A stretch of 64,000 nucleotides of DNA from an uncultured Clostridia bacterium (GCA_947644595.1 CANSAE010000002.1:248001-312000); one strand, 5' to 3'. Shown: positions 42,899-52,446, counted from the stretch's first letter. Translations and numbers: made by a program. The notes: a model not told the origin generated them from the letters alone.

Positions 42899-43747
42899 TC
42901 AGGCCTCCTTTTTCTTGCCCAGGTAGGCTTCGATGACGGCCGGGTTGGCCTGGATTTCCTCGGCGGTGCCCTTGGCGATGACCTGACCGAAGTTCAACAC
43001 GCAAATGCCCTCGCAAATGCTCATGACCAAACTCATATCGTGCTCAATGAGCAGTACGGCGATTTGGAACATGTCGCGGATCTTGACGATATTTTCCATC
43101 AGCTCTGCGGTTTCCGACGGATTCATGCCTGCGGCGGGCTCATCCAGCAGCAGCAGGCTGGGATTGGTGGCCAAGGCCCGGACGATCTCCAGCCGGCGCT
43201 GTGCGCCGTAGGGGAGGGAACCGGCTTTCATGGCGGCCATATCCTGCATGTCAAAAATGCTCAGCAGCTCCAACGCGCGTTCGTGGGCGACTTTTTCCTT
43301 CTTCCAGTACTTCGGAAGCCGGAAGATGCCGGAGAACGTGGAGTAGACTTCCTGATTATGCAGTCCGATCTTTACATTGTCCTCCACGGTGAGATTGGAG
43401 AACAGCCGGATATTCTGAAAGGTCCGGGCGATGCCCATGCGGTTGATTTGAATGGTGCTTTTCCCAGCAGTGTCGATGCCGTCCAGTAAAATCGTGCCCC
43501 GGGTGGGCTGGTACACCTTGGTCAGCAGATTAAACACCGTAGTCTTGCCGGCACCGTTGGGGCCGATAAGACCGGCAATTTCCGTGCGGCCGACGGTCAG
43601 GTTGAAATCGTCTACGGCCCGCAGGCCGCCGAAGTCGATGCCCAGGTGGTTGCACTCCAGAATGGGAGACTTGCCCACATCCCGATCGGGAATAATGGAA
43701 TGGCTGGGGACGGGAACCATGTTCGGCTTTTCAAATTTCTTACTCAT
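42899..43747 (-). CDS. livG: Branched-chain amino-acid ABC transporter ATPase LivG
   Basis: A 282-residue ABC ATPase with Walker A GPNGAGKTT, signature LPYGAQRRLEIVRAL (the LivG-type YGxQRRLEIARAL form) and Walker B LLLLDEPAAGMNP. About 25 polar residues precede the domain. It pairs with LivF. It overlaps livM by eight bases. Confidence 0.95.
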   Translation of the reverse strand: MSKKFEKPNMVPVPSHSIIPDRDVGKSPILECNHLGIDFGGLRAVDDFNLTVGRTEIAGLIGPNGAGKTTVFNLLTKVYQPTRGTILLDGIDTAGKSTIQINRMGIARTFQNIRLFSNLTVEDNVKIGLHNQEVYSTFSGIFRLPKYWKKEKVAHERALELLSIFDMQDMAAMKAGSLPYGAQRRLEIVRALATNPSLLLLDEPAAGMNPSETAELMENIVKIRDMFQIAVLLIEHDMSLVMSICEGICVLNFGQVIAKGTAEEIQANPAVIEAYLGKKKEA

Positions 43748-44813
43748 TGACCTCGTCTCCTTTCTTCCGGGGGATGACCCGGGAAAGCACAGCCTTCATC
43801 TTGGGACTGTTTGTAGCCAGCATGACCAGGATCAATACGATGGCGTACACCAGCATCCGCAGGTCCGCCACAGAGCGCAGGGCCTCTGGCAGCACATACA
43901 GCACAATGGCGGCGACGATAGAGCCCCAGATATTGCCCAGACCGCCCAGTACCACGAATACCAGCACCAGGATTGAGGTGTTGAAGTTAAATTTGGTGGC
44001 CTGCAAAGAGGAGTAATTCAGACCGTACAGCGCGCCCGCCGCACCCGCGAGGGTGGCGGAGGTGACAAAGGCGATGAGCTTGTACTTGGTGATGTTGATG
44101 CCCACGCTTTCCGCGGCGATGCGGTTGTCGCGAATGGCCATGACTGCCCGGCCGGTCCGGCTGTGAATGAGGTTGAGCACCACAAACAGGGTAATGAGGA
44201 TCAGTACCACGCCGGCGGTAAAGGAGGCGATGGTATCGGTTCCGGTAGCGCCCTGGGCACCCTTGATGATGACATTTCCGCCGGGGAGCAGACCCAGGTC
44301 GTCCACGGTTTTCAGACCCTTGAAGTTGAAGATGATGTGCAGGCCCTCACTGTCATGGCCCACGATCAGGCAGTTGATGAGGTCCTTGATGATCTCGCCG
44401 AAGGCCAGGGTGACGATGGCCAGATAGTCGCCCCGGAGCCGCAGTACGGGTACGCCCACGATGACGCCCGCGATGCCCGCGCATACGGCGCCGGCCACCA
44501 TAGCGATGGCCAGCCGCAGCGGTTCAAAGGGGATGGCCTCTGCCAGACTCATGGCAGCGATGACGCCGGAAAAAGCGCCCACGCTCATAAATCCCGCATG
44601 GCCCAGACTCAGCTCACCCAAAATACCCACAGTGAGGTTCAGGGACACAGCCATGACCACATAGCAGCATGCCGGGACCAGCAGACCTACCTGCTTGCGG
44701 CCCAAAGTTCCGTTGTTCATCAAAACGGTGATGACGATGAATGCGATGATGACGCCCAAATAGGTGGCGAAATCCACCTTGGTGCTTTTTTTCATGTTGT
44801 TTAGCTTGTTCAT
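43740..44813 (-). CDS. livM: Branched-chain amino-acid ABC transporter permease LivM
   Basis: A 357-residue polytopic permease with about nine to ten hydrophobic segments and the LivM motifs GELSLGHAGFMSVGAF and GVPVLRLRGDYLAIVTLAFGEI. The ATG at 44811-44813 has GAGGTGG five bases upstream on the minus strand; an ATG ten codons earlier lacks one. Confidence 0.93.
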   Translation of the reverse strand: MNKLNNMKKSTKVDFATYLGVIIAFIVITVLMNNGTLGRKQVGLLVPACCYVVMAVSLNLTVGILGELSLGHAGFMSVGAFSGVIAAMSLAEAIPFEPLRLAIAMVAGAVCAGIAGVIVGVPVLRLRGDYLAIVTLAFGEIIKDLINCLIVGHDSEGLHIIFNFKGLKTVDDLGLLPGGNVIIKGAQGATGTDTIASFTAGVVLILITLFVVLNLIHSRTGRAVMAIRDNRIAAESVGINITKYKLIAFVTSATLAGAAGALYGLNYSSLQATKFNFNTSILVLVFVVLGGLGNIWGSIVAAIVLYVLPEALRSVADLRMLVYAIVLILVMLATNSPKMKAVLSRVIPRKKGDEVNE

Positions 44814-44823
44814 GTCCGCCACC

Positions 44824-45696
44824 TCAAACTTTCTCAGGCACATATTTGCCCAGCAGACCGGCCGGCCGTACCAGCAGCACGATGATCAGCACAGCGAACA
44901 CGATGGAGTTGGAAAGCTGCGTGGAGAGGTAGGCCTTGGCCAGCGCCTCAATGATACCCAGCAGAATACCGCCCAGAAACGCGCCGGGGATGGACCCGAT
45001 GCCGCCGAACACCGCGGCGGTGAAGGCCTTGATGCCGGGCATGGAGCCAGTGGTGGGCATCAGCGTGGGATAGGCGGAGCACATCAGCACGCCTGCCACC
45101 GCTGCCAGGGCGGAGCCGATGGCAAAGGTGGTGGAAATGGTGCGGTTGACGTTGATGCCCATGAGCTGGGCCGCGCCCTTATCCTCGGAGCAGGCCCGCA
45201 TGGCCTTGCCCATCTTGGTTTTGCTGGTAAACAGGGTCAAAACCACCATGATCACAATGCACGCCGCCATAGTCAGCAGGGAGATATTGGAGACAGACAG
45301 TCCGCCAATGTTCTGGGTCCCCTCCACGATGGGGCTGAATACCTTCGGCGTAGCGCCCCAGATGAGCAGGGCGGAATTCTGCAAGAAGTAGGAAACGCCG
45401 ATGGCCGTGATGAGGACTGCCAGACTGGTCGCTTCCCGCAGGGGCCGGTAGGCCAGACCCTCGATGACGACGCCCAGCGCAGTACATACTACCATTGCCA
45501 GGATCAGCGCCAGCCAGCCCGGGAAATTCAGGTAGCTCATGGCGCAAAAGGAGATATACCCGCCGATCATGATGACGTCGCCGTGGGCGAAGTTCAGCAT
45601 TTTGGCGATGCCGTACACCATGGTGTAGCCAAGGGCGATAATGGCGTAAACGCTGCCCAGACTGATACCACTGATGAGATAGGAAAGGAATTCCAT
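44824..45696 (-). CDS. livH: Branched-chain amino-acid ABC transporter permease LivH
   Basis: A 290-residue permease of eight hydrophobic segments with the LivH motifs ISLGSVYAIIALGYTMVYGI and NFAHGDVIMIGGY near the N-terminus. Start at ATG 45694-45696 with AGAGGTG upstream; the longer open frame runs into an intergenic repeat. Ten bases from livM. Confidence 0.94.
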   Translation of the reverse strand: MEFLSYLISGISLGSVYAIIALGYTMVYGIAKMLNFAHGDVIMIGGYISFCAMSYLNFPGWLALILAMVVCTALGVVIEGLAYRPLREATSLAVLITAIGVSYFLQNSALLIWGATPKVFSPIVEGTQNIGGLSVSNISLLTMAACIVIMVVLTLFTSKTKMGKAMRACSEDKGAAQLMGINVNRTISTTFAIGSALAAVAGVLMCSAYPTLMPTTGSMPGIKAFTAAVFGGIGSIPGAFLGGILLGIIEALAKAYLSTQLSNSIVFAVLIIVLLVRPAGLLGKYVPEKV

Positions 45697-45913
45697 ACGG
45701 TTGCACCTCTTTTTCTCTTGAATTGCTATGGGAAAATCACAAGGAAAACGACGTTTTCCCTCTGATTCCGCCACAGAAACCTGCCCATATAAAATGGGTA
45801 GGGCTGGAGGGAGAACTTCTCCCTCCAGCCAATATACTTCGTAGAATTCGCCATTGCAATGGCGAACCAATTTGAATCATCTTTTCAAATGAACGCTGAT
45901 ACGTTCATTTGGC
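45697..45913. other. livK-livH gap with three hairpins and a repeat fragment
   Basis: The gap holds an inverted repeat CAAATGAACG ... CGTTCATTTG (about 45886-45911) just after the livK stop, repeat copy C, the hairpin GGCTGGAGGGAG / CTCCCTCCAGCC (45802-45830) and a small GGAAAAC/GTTTTCC hairpin near 45752. None has a long T run on the minus strand, so partial read-through into livHMGF is expected. Confidence 0.6.
45834..45868 (-). repeat. Dispersed intergenic repeat, copy C (core only)
   Basis: Palindromic core TTCGCCATTGCAATGGCGAA, the same as in copies D and E with one base changed, flanked by CTTCG and ACCAA. Confidence 0.7.
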
Positions 45914-47098
45914 TCACGCAGTGACGTACACGCCGTCCTTGATGACTACAGCGGTGGGCATCTTGGACACCTCGCCGGTGGAAGCCCAAGTCATATCCGT
46001 GCCGGTCAGGCCGGTGTAGGTCAGGGTGGGCATGACTTCAATCAGCTTTTCGCAGATTTCCTCGGCGGACATATCAGGATTGCAGCCGGCCTTCTCCAGA
46101 GCGTTGTACAGGATGTACACAGCGTCATAAGCGTCAGCGGCGAACTGGTTGGGCACTTCGCCGTAAGCGGCCTGGTACTTCTCAACGAAGCTCTTGGTCA
46201 GGTCGTCCTCCGCGTCGGCGGAGAAGGGGGTCAGCAGCATGACGCCCTCGGCAAGAGTGGTGTCGAAGCCAGTCATACCCAGAATGCCGTCCATACCGTC
46301 CACACCGAAGAAGGTGGGCTTGTAGCCCATGTCGTTGGCCTGCTTCAGGATCACGGAAGCGGGCTGATAGTAGATGGGCAGGAAGATGAGGTCTGCCTCG
46401 GCAGCCTGCGCGGCGTTGAGCTGCACGGAGAAGTCGGTGGCGGTATCAGCGGTGAAGGTGCCTTCGTAGACAATGTTCAGCTCTTCCTCAGCAGCCTTGG
46501 CCACAAAGGTGTCCCGGATGCCCTGGGAATAAGCGTCGTCATTGCGGTAGATCACGGCGATCTTGGCCTCGGGCATATTGGCGGCCATATAGGTGGCGGA
46601 GCCGGTGCCCTGGTTGGGGTCGGTAAAGCAGACCTGGAACATATTGTCCTTGCCGTCGATGACATCCACGGAAGAAGCGGAGGGCGTCAGGGTGAAGACG
46701 CGGTCCTTGTAGGTTTCCGCGGAAACAGCGATGCAGGCGCCGGTCGTTACGGTGCCCACCAGGCACTGCATGCCCCAGTCCACCAGGGTATTGTAGGCGT
46801 TGACGGAGGTCTCGCCGTCGGCCACGTCATCCTCAAAGTCCAGATTGATCTGAACGCCGCCCAGAGCGTTGATCTCTTCCACAGCGATGGTAGCGCCGTT
46901 CTTGACCGCGTTGCCGTAAATGGCGGCTTCGCCGGTCAGGGGGCCGATGCCGCCGAACTTGTAAGTGCCGGCAGACTCGGACTGCTGCTGGTCATTGTTG
47001 CTGTCGTCGGGCTGATCCTGCTTGTCATCCTTGGGACCGCAGGCCACGAGGGTGAACAGCATGCAGACAGCCAAAAGCAAACTGATCCATCTTTTCAT
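45914..47098 (-). CDS. livK: Branched-chain amino-acid binding lipoprotein LivK
   Basis: A 394-residue extracytoplasmic binding protein with a lipoprotein signal peptide (lipobox LVAC, lipid-bearing Cys20), a polar linker and a periplasmic-binding fold (YKFGGIGPLTGEAAIYGNAV, then LTPSASSVDVIDG). It delivers Leu/Ile/Val or related ligands to LivHMGF. AGGAGG lies before the ATG. It is separated from livH by about 217 bases of hairpins, allowing higher expression of the binding protein than of the membrane parts. Confidence 0.95.
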   Translation of the reverse strand: MKRWISLLLAVCMLFTLVACGPKDDKQDQPDDSNNDQQQSESAGTYKFGGIGPLTGEAAIYGNAVKNGATIAVEEINALGGVQINLDFEDDVADGETSVNAYNTLVDWGMQCLVGTVTTGACIAVSAETYKDRVFTLTPSASSVDVIDGKDNMFQVCFTDPNQGTGSATYMAANMPEAKIAVIYRNDDAYSQGIRDTFVAKAAEEELNIVYEGTFTADTATDFSVQLNAAQAAEADLIFLPIYYQPASVILKQANDMGYKPTFFGVDGMDGILGMTGFDTTLAEGVMLLTPFSADAEDDLTKSFVEKYQAAYGEVPNQFAADAYDAVYILYNALEKAGCNPDMSAEEICEKLIEVMPTLTYTGLTGTDMTWASTGEVSKMPTAVVIKDGVYVTA

Positions 47099-47387
47099 AG
47101 TAATTATCCTCCTTATTAGAGCGAATTTCCTTTCCTATTTAAAAGGAAAATCTTGAATGTCATTGTACTCGCTTCTCTTTTATTTGTCAATTTAATTAAA
47201 AAGGAATCCAAATTTTATGGTTATTTGAACAAAAAGCCTGCGCCGATGACCCAAATCACTTGTGCGTTATGGATACGATTTAAAGGGGTGAAGTTTTCGG
47301 CAAAATCGAATAGATGTCGAAAAACTGCGTCCGTATGGTGGAAATCTACGTAAAATACGCAAGTAAAACGGGCAAACAAGAAAAAAT
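47099..47387. other. Upstream region of livK
   Basis: About 290 bases without a gene. It is AT-rich near livK, where the promoter should lie. Small inverted repeats are present (for example TTTCCT ... AGGAAA near 47,128-47,147), but no recognised riboswitch or T-box. Confidence 0.4.
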
Positions 47388-47420
47388 GTTCCCAAAACCG
47401 CGTTTTGCGGTCATGAGAAC
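47388..47420 (-). terminator. Terminator of the HtrA-type protease gene
   Basis: On the minus strand GTTCTCATGACCGC-AAAAC-GCGGTTTTGGGAAC forms a stem with a small mismatch, followed by a T run (47381-47386 on the plus strand are A). Confidence 0.7.
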
Positions 47421-47440
47421 ATTCTTCAAGGAATTCGGAT

Positions 47441-48871
47441 TTACCAATTAGCGGCATTGGGGTAGACATAAGCGGAAAGACTGTCGTCCTCCTGGAGCCC
47501 GCCGAGCTCAGTCTCCACGGGCTCAGCCTCCGGCTTTTCATCCAGCGTCACAGAGAGACTCAGCTCTTTCCCGCGGTATACCACGATCTCTACGGTATCG
47601 CCGGCGTGGAAGCCCCGCAGGGCGGTCTGAAGATTCTCCGCGGAATTGATATCGATACTGCCGATCTTACAGATCACATCACCGGCCTGGATGCCTGCGG
47701 CCTCCGCGGCGGAGCCCTCCTCCACATAGCTGACGTAAGCACCGGGAATGGTGTTGTAATACAGCGCCGCAGAGGCGGACATGGTCTTGGGCTGCACGCC
47801 CAGATAAGCCTTCCCGGCATCCTCATGGGCGATGAGGTCGTTGGCGATTTCCACGGCGTCATTGATGGGGATGGCGAAACCGAGCCCCTCCACGCCGGAT
47901 TTGGAATACTTGGCGGTGACCACGCCGATGACCTCGCCTGCGTCATTATAGACCGGCCCGCCGGAGTTGCCGGAATTCACGGCGGCGTCGATTTGGAACA
48001 TATTGATGGGGGCGATGGACTCACTGGTGGTAACTACCCGGTCCAAGGCGCTGACGGCGCCGTTGGTCATGGTGAACTCCAGCTCGCCCATGGGATTGCC
48101 CACGGCGTGGATGGCCTCGCCCACCCGGATGGCGTCGGAATTTCCGATTTGGGCGGCGGAGAGCCCCTCGGCCTGGATCTGGAGCACGGCGATGTCATTG
48201 TCCGGTCGGCTGCCCACGATGGAGGCAGTATAAGCCGTCCCGTCGTGGCGCATCACCGTCACCTCATAATCGTGAAGGTCCGCGGCCTCGATCACATGGT
48301 AGTTGGTCAGAATGTACCCGTCGGAGGAGAGCACGAACCCGGATCCCACCACCGCACTGGAAGACAGCATGCCCCAGAAGTTTTGCCGGGTGACCTCCGT
48401 GGTAATGCCCACTACCTGTTCGCAGGCCATGTCATACAGGTCCGGCAGGGGCAGCTCATTGTCCGGCTGGGCAGTGTATATTACAGTGCCGGTCTGCCTG
48501 GTGGGGGACGTATCCTCCGCCGCATCATGTTTGCTCTGCAAAGGCTGTTCCGTTTCCGCAGACTCTGTCTGACGGTTTTGCAGCAAAGCAACGGTGATGC
48601 CGCTGCCCACGGTGCCGCCTAAAACAGCGCAGGCCAAACACAGACAGACCGCCTTGGCCAGAAAGCCGGCCTGGGGGGGGTCGGACCTGGATTTTTTTTC
48701 CTTTCTCTCCCGCTCCTCTTTCTGGGGCGGGGTATAGCAGCGGGGCATCTGCGTGACATCCTGGGCAGATTCCACCCTGGCGTCCCGGTACAGCACCTCC
48801 CGGGATTCCGGGCGCACGTAACGGTAAGAGCCGTCCGGGATTTTCCCGTCGCGTTGGTCGTGATCCATCAT
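47441..48871 (-). CDS. HtrA/DegP-type membrane serine protease with PDZ domain
   Basis: A 476-residue protease. A polar cytoplasmic N-terminus (1-70) leads to a membrane helix (about 71-95), then a trypsin-like domain with catalytic His192 (LTNYHVIEA), Asp226 (PDNDIAVLQI) and Ser303 (NSGNSGGPVYN). One PDZ domain follows (about 350-440, with AYLGVQP and AAGIQAGDVICKIG). It acts on the outer membrane face in protein quality control. The gene stands alone, with a terminator after it. Confidence 0.94.
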   Translation of the reverse strand: MMDHDQRDGKIPDGSYRYVRPESREVLYRDARVESAQDVTQMPRCYTPPQKEERERKEKKSRSDPPQAGFLAKAVCLCLACAVLGGTVGSGITVALLQNRQTESAETEQPLQSKHDAAEDTSPTRQTGTVIYTAQPDNELPLPDLYDMACEQVVGITTEVTRQNFWGMLSSSAVVGSGFVLSSDGYILTNYHVIEAADLHDYEVTVMRHDGTAYTASIVGSRPDNDIAVLQIQAEGLSAAQIGNSDAIRVGEAIHAVGNPMGELEFTMTNGAVSALDRVVTTSESIAPINMFQIDAAVNSGNSGGPVYNDAGEVIGVVTAKYSKSGVEGLGFAIPINDAVEIANDLIAHEDAGKAYLGVQPKTMSASAALYYNTIPGAYVSYVEEGSAAEAAGIQAGDVICKIGSIDINSAENLQTALRGFHAGDTVEIVVYRGKELSLSVTLDEKPEAEPVETELGGLQEDDSLSAYVYPNAANW

Positions 48872-49113
48872 GCAGCAGCCTCCAGTATCTTATCAACTGC
48901 CCCCATGATACCTGAAATATATGTCAAAACAGTGAACAAACCCAAAAAAATGTGCAAACATCAAAAAAAGCGGCAGAACAGGTTTCCCGGCTTCGGAGAA
49001 TTCGCCATCGCAATGGCGAAAAAACTCTTCTCAGCACGCAAGTGTGCAAGCAACGCGCGTGCGCACAGTCGGGCTGCAGCCCCTTTTCAGAACGCACAGC
49101 TTTTTGAAAAAAT
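48872..49113. other. Gap upstream of the HtrA gene
   Basis: About 240 bases. It contains repeat copy D and presumably the HtrA promoter in the A-rich stretch 48,900-48,970. No gene seen. Confidence 0.4.
48991..49083 (-). repeat. Dispersed intergenic repeat, copy D
   Basis: On the minus strand the order is GGGGCTGCAGCCCGACTG, GCGCACGCG, CTTGCG, GAGAAG, TTTTTTCGCCATTGCGATGG, CGAATTCT, which follows copy E with the internal hairpin deleted. Confidence 0.8.
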
Positions 49114-49150
49114 AAAACAGTCCACGGACAAATTGCCCGGGGACTGTTTT
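49114..49150 (-). terminator. Terminator of the Ytr-like ABC operon
   Basis: Stem AAAACAGTCC / GGACTGTTTT with an inner CGG/CCG pair; a T run follows on the minus strand. It ends four bases from the permease stop codon. Confidence 0.8.
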
Positions 49151-49153
49151 ACT

Positions 49154-51136
49154 TTAGCCTCGCCGGGTGAAGGCCGCGTCGGCCAGATCGCCGGAGGCCT
49201 CCTTGGCCCAGTCATACTGCGGCATCACATAGCCCGAGGAGGTGTAATCTCCACCCTGAGCCCGGGCGGATTCCATCACCGTGGCGGGGAAGATGCCGTG
49301 GTCGTTCAAAAACTCCACGGTCCGGGCAGCGTCGGTGGTAAGATAGAGGGTGAAGTAGGTGTGGTAATATGTCACACCGTCCTGAGTGGTCCAGTAAGTG
49401 TAGTTGCGGTGCGCGGCTTCCTCCCCCGACCCTTTCGGATAACGAAGTTCAAAGCGGATGCTGCAATCGTACTTGTAGTTGGCGTAGTCATCGTTTTCCA
49501 CCACGTTGATGTATCCCAGAGTGCCGTCCTGGAGATCCGGAAGGACGCACTCATTGTAAAGCCGCGCCTGTTCCGCGGGGGTCAGGTCGTAAAAGTCGGT
49601 CCATTCCATGGTCTCCCCGCCGATGTAGGCAATGTAGCACTCGGTGATATTCCCGGCAGACACGGGGAAGTCCACCACATACCGGTCCTGGATGGCTTCC
49701 GGCGTATTCACGGCGGCCTCCAGCATCCACAGGTCAGACCCGTGGTCCAGATAGGCGTCTTCACCGGCGTCGATCCAGTATTCCCTGTGAAGATACTTCC
49801 CGTTTTTGAGCTGATAGCTGAGAGAAATATTCTGCCGGGAGGCATAGTCCCGCTCTGCCTGTTCGTGGAGGTCCTTGTGGTCCACGATGCTGCGGTGCAG
49901 CTGGGTCACAAGGTCAATGCTCTCAGGCGTTTCCAGCACCGCAGAAGGGGCGGTGCTGCAGGAAAGAGTGACGCTTTCCACCCGGTCGGTCTCTGGAATA
50001 TTACGCTCATATCCGTACCAGTCGAACTCCGCGCCGCACAAAAACAGCACGAACAGCAAGCTCATGACGCCAACGCCCTTCCAGCCGTGGTTAAACACAT
50101 GAATGGTCTTTTCCACCAGCATCTGGGCGATGAACCAGCCGATGACGCCGCCGATGACCATCAAAGCGCACAGGTACACCAGCCCGGTCACGCCGGAAGT
50201 GTTCAGATTGCTCAGGCTGTCCTTCACCAGACAGGCCAGACCCAGCGCCCCCGCCAGAGAGGCGCAGACCTTGAACACGGGCTTGAGAAATTCAATGGAC
50301 ACCATGTCCCCGGCGGTTTCCATCCGGCGTTTACGGTACAAAAGCAGTGCCAGCACGCCGAACACTACGCCTGCCAGGGCGTAGGCGCTCAGACCGCCCA
50401 GTCCTGTCAATTGGTAGGCCTCCACAGGCCCGTCGACCACCGCGCATTGGAGCCTGCTCACCAGCCACACCGGCGGGGAGAGCCAGTAGGCGTGCCCCAC
50501 GGCCATGGCCCCGCCGTTGCCGAACTGCAGATTGCTCAGCAGATAAGTGCCCATGAACTCTACGGCCACCGCGGTGAAGTTGAAGATGAGATACACCGCC
50601 GGACCGGCGAAGATATTGCCGGTGAGCATACAGCAGAACACGGCAAATCCCAGAAACAGCACATTTTCCAGCACCAGAACCAGCAGAGATACCCCTATGG
50701 CATAGAAATTCACCACGCCGAAGGCGGCCTCCATGGCGAGACAGACCAGCACCACCGCCAGGTCCGCCAGCAGCAGCCCGGCCATGTCCGCCAGAATTAC
50801 GGAGCAAAACAGGGTCTCCCGGCGAATGGGCAGGGAATTCATCATCCCCACATGGCGGGAATTGTACAGGTAGCTGAAGGAAATGGCAGCGATGACCCCG
50901 CACCCCAGCAGAGAGATCAGCAGAGGGAAGGTCTCTATGGAACCCAGCAGCCGCCCGCAGCCTGCGTAAGCGGTGGAATAGGAATCCGGCCAGCGGGCGT
51001 ATTCCTGCAAAGCGTCGAGGAGGGGCAGGCAGACGGAAAACAGCAGCAGCCCGCAGTAGCCTACCCACATCAGCCAGTAGCGCTTCAGGAAGTTGCAGAA
51101 AATGGTGAGATTAAACAATGATGTTCTTGACTTCAT
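49154..51136 (-). CDS. ABC transporter permease with large extracytoplasmic domain
   Basis: A 660-residue membrane protein. The N-terminal 420 residues contain about ten hydrophobic helices in the ABC-2 permease pattern (LKRYWLMWVGYCGLLLFSV, later NSLPIRRETLF). The C-terminal 240 residues are soluble and acidic with no recognised enzyme motif, perhaps a sensor or substrate-binding domain. It overlaps the ATPase gene by 26 bases and follows a GntR regulator, the YtrA-YtrB-YtrC arrangement known from Bacillus operons induced by cell-wall antibiotics. Start M at 51136 is preferred over one three codons upstream. Confidence 0.75.
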   Translation of the reverse strand: MKSRTSLFNLTIFCNFLKRYWLMWVGYCGLLLFSVCLPLLDALQEYARWPDSYSTAYAGCGRLLGSIETFPLLISLLGCGVIAAISFSYLYNSRHVGMMNSLPIRRETLFCSVILADMAGLLLADLAVVLVCLAMEAAFGVVNFYAIGVSLLVLVLENVLFLGFAVFCCMLTGNIFAGPAVYLIFNFTAVAVEFMGTYLLSNLQFGNGGAMAVGHAYWLSPPVWLVSRLQCAVVDGPVEAYQLTGLGGLSAYALAGVVFGVLALLLYRKRRMETAGDMVSIEFLKPVFKVCASLAGALGLACLVKDSLSNLNTSGVTGLVYLCALMVIGGVIGWFIAQMLVEKTIHVFNHGWKGVGVMSLLFVLFLCGAEFDWYGYERNIPETDRVESVTLSCSTAPSAVLETPESIDLVTQLHRSIVDHKDLHEQAERDYASRQNISLSYQLKNGKYLHREYWIDAGEDAYLDHGSDLWMLEAAVNTPEAIQDRYVVDFPVSAGNITECYIAYIGGETMEWTDFYDLTPAEQARLYNECVLPDLQDGTLGYINVVENDDYANYKYDCSIRFELRYPKGSGEEAAHRNYTYWTTQDGVTYYHTYFTLYLTTDAARTVEFLNDHGIFPATVMESARAQGGDYTSSGYVMPQYDWAKEASGDLADAAFTRRG

Positions 51137-52004
51137 AATCCACACCTCCCAGTTCGTAAATAAAAATTTCCTCCAGCGTCAGCGGCACCACGTCCATAAA
51201 CAGCGGGCCCGCCCCGGACAGCAGCGCGGTGATATCCTCCTGCTGTCCCCGCAGAATGAGGGTGAGCAGGTGCCCCGTGGCGGTTTGATGCACGATCTCC
51301 AGTCCGCCGGGCAGCAACCCGCCGTCGGGCAGGGCGATGAGCACCTTGCAGATGTTCTCCTGCATATCGCTGAGGCTCCGCTCCAAAAGCAGCTTCCCGT
51401 GGTCCATGATGCCCACGTGGTCGCACACGTCCTCCAGCTCCCGGAGGTTGTGGGAGGATACCAGCACCGTGGTCCCGTTTTCTGCGATGTCCCCCATGAT
51501 GATGCTCCACACCTGCCGGCGCATCACCGGGTCCAGCCCGTCCACAGGTTCGTCCAGAATCAGAATTTCCGGCCGCATGGCCATGCACAGCCAGAACGCC
51601 GCCTGCTTCTGCATCCCCTTGGAGAACCGCCGCATGGGGCGCTTCAGATCCAGGTCAAAGGCCTCTTTCAACGCGTCAAACCGCTCCCAGCTGAACTTGG
51701 GGTACACCCCGGCGTAAAATTTTGCCATATCCATGATGGTGGCGGTGTTGAAATAGAAAATATCGTCGGGGATATAGGCGATGCGGCTTTTCATGGCCGG
51801 ATTTTCAAACACGGGCTGCCCGTCCACGGTGAGCGTCCCCTCGTCCTGGCGGTAAATTCCGGTCATATGCCGGATGATGGTGCTCTTGCCGGCACCGTTG
51901 GGGCCCACCAGTCCGTACACCGTGCCGGTGGGGACCGTCATGGTGAGCCGGTCCAGGGCGGTAAAATCTCCGAAGTGCTTCGTGAGCGTTTTCACTTCGA
52001 TCAT
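51111..52004 (-). CDS. ABC transporter ATPase (YtrB-like)
   Basis: A 297-residue ATPase: Walker A GPNGAGKST, signature RFSKGMQKQAAFWLCMAM and Walker B ILILDEPVDGLDP. A C-terminal extension of about 80 residues is typical of ATPases partnered with ABC-2 permeases. ATGA overlap with the upstream GntR gene shows translational coupling. Confidence 0.9.
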   Translation of the reverse strand: MIEVKTLTKHFGDFTALDRLTMTVPTGTVYGLVGPNGAGKSTIIRHMTGIYRQDEGTLTVDGQPVFENPAMKSRIAYIPDDIFYFNTATIMDMAKFYAGVYPKFSWERFDALKEAFDLDLKRPMRRFSKGMQKQAAFWLCMAMRPEILILDEPVDGLDPVMRRQVWSIIMGDIAENGTTVLVSSHNLRELEDVCDHVGIMDHGKLLLERSLSDMQENICKVLIALPDGGLLPGGLEIVHQTATGHLLTLILRGQQEDITALLSGAGPLFMDVVPLTLEEIFIYELGGVDYEVKNIIV

Positions 52005-52366
52005 ACTTGGTTTCCTCCTTTCTGAATCCGCCGGCCGAGCTCTTCCGGAGAATAGCCCATGAATTTCAGCTCTGCGGCGGCCTCGTCGAACTGCCGTAGC
52101 AGCAGCTCTATGCGGTTCTGGTCCACTCGCTGGTCCGGCGCAACGAAACTGCCCTTCCCGGCCATGGAGCAGATATAGCCCTCGGCCTCCAGCTCCCGGT
52201 AGGCCCGCTGCACGGTGTTGGGATTCACCGCCAGCTGGCTGGACAGATCCCGGACACTGGGCAGCCGTTCCTCCGGCCCCATGGCGCCGGTGAGAATGAG
52301 CCTGCGCAGTCCGGCTTTGATCTGTTCATAGATCGGCCGTGGGTCCCGGTAATTGATGGAGATCAT
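52001..52366 (-). CDS. GntR-family regulator, YtrA subfamily
   Basis: A 121-residue regulator consisting of a GntR winged helix (PIYEQIKAGLRRLI, LPSVRDLSSQLAVNPNTVQR) and a short C-terminal helical tail, the YtrA type that lacks a large ligand domain. It probably represses its own operon, with the adjacent ABC genes, until cell-envelope stress. AAGGAGGGG precedes the ATG, and an inverted repeat lies just upstream. Confidence 0.92.
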   Translation of the reverse strand: MISINYRDPRPIYEQIKAGLRRLILTGAMGPEERLPSVRDLSSQLAVNPNTVQRAYRELEAEGYICSMAGKGSFVAPDQRVDQNRIELLLRQFDEAAAELKFMGYSPEELGRRIQKGGNQV

Positions 52367-52379
52367 AAGACCCCTCCTT

Positions 52380-52398
52380 ATTGGTCAACTGTACCAAT
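52380..52398. promoter_or_regulatory. Inverted repeat ATTGGT-N7-ACCAAT, probable GntR operator
   Basis: Perfect six-base arms 14 bases upstream of the GntR start codon, where binding would block the operon's transcription. Assignment to this regulator is by position. Confidence 0.5.
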
Positions 52399-52446
52399 CA
52401 TCTTAATACGGTTATAGAATACACCCTGATTGGAAAAATGTCAACA

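Noticed and set aside
48854..51121. 755-codon plus-strand open frame across the ABC permease
   Set aside because: It is a GC-rich shadow, with a His/Gln-rich translation and no domains, over a permease and protease with clear motifs on the minus strand.
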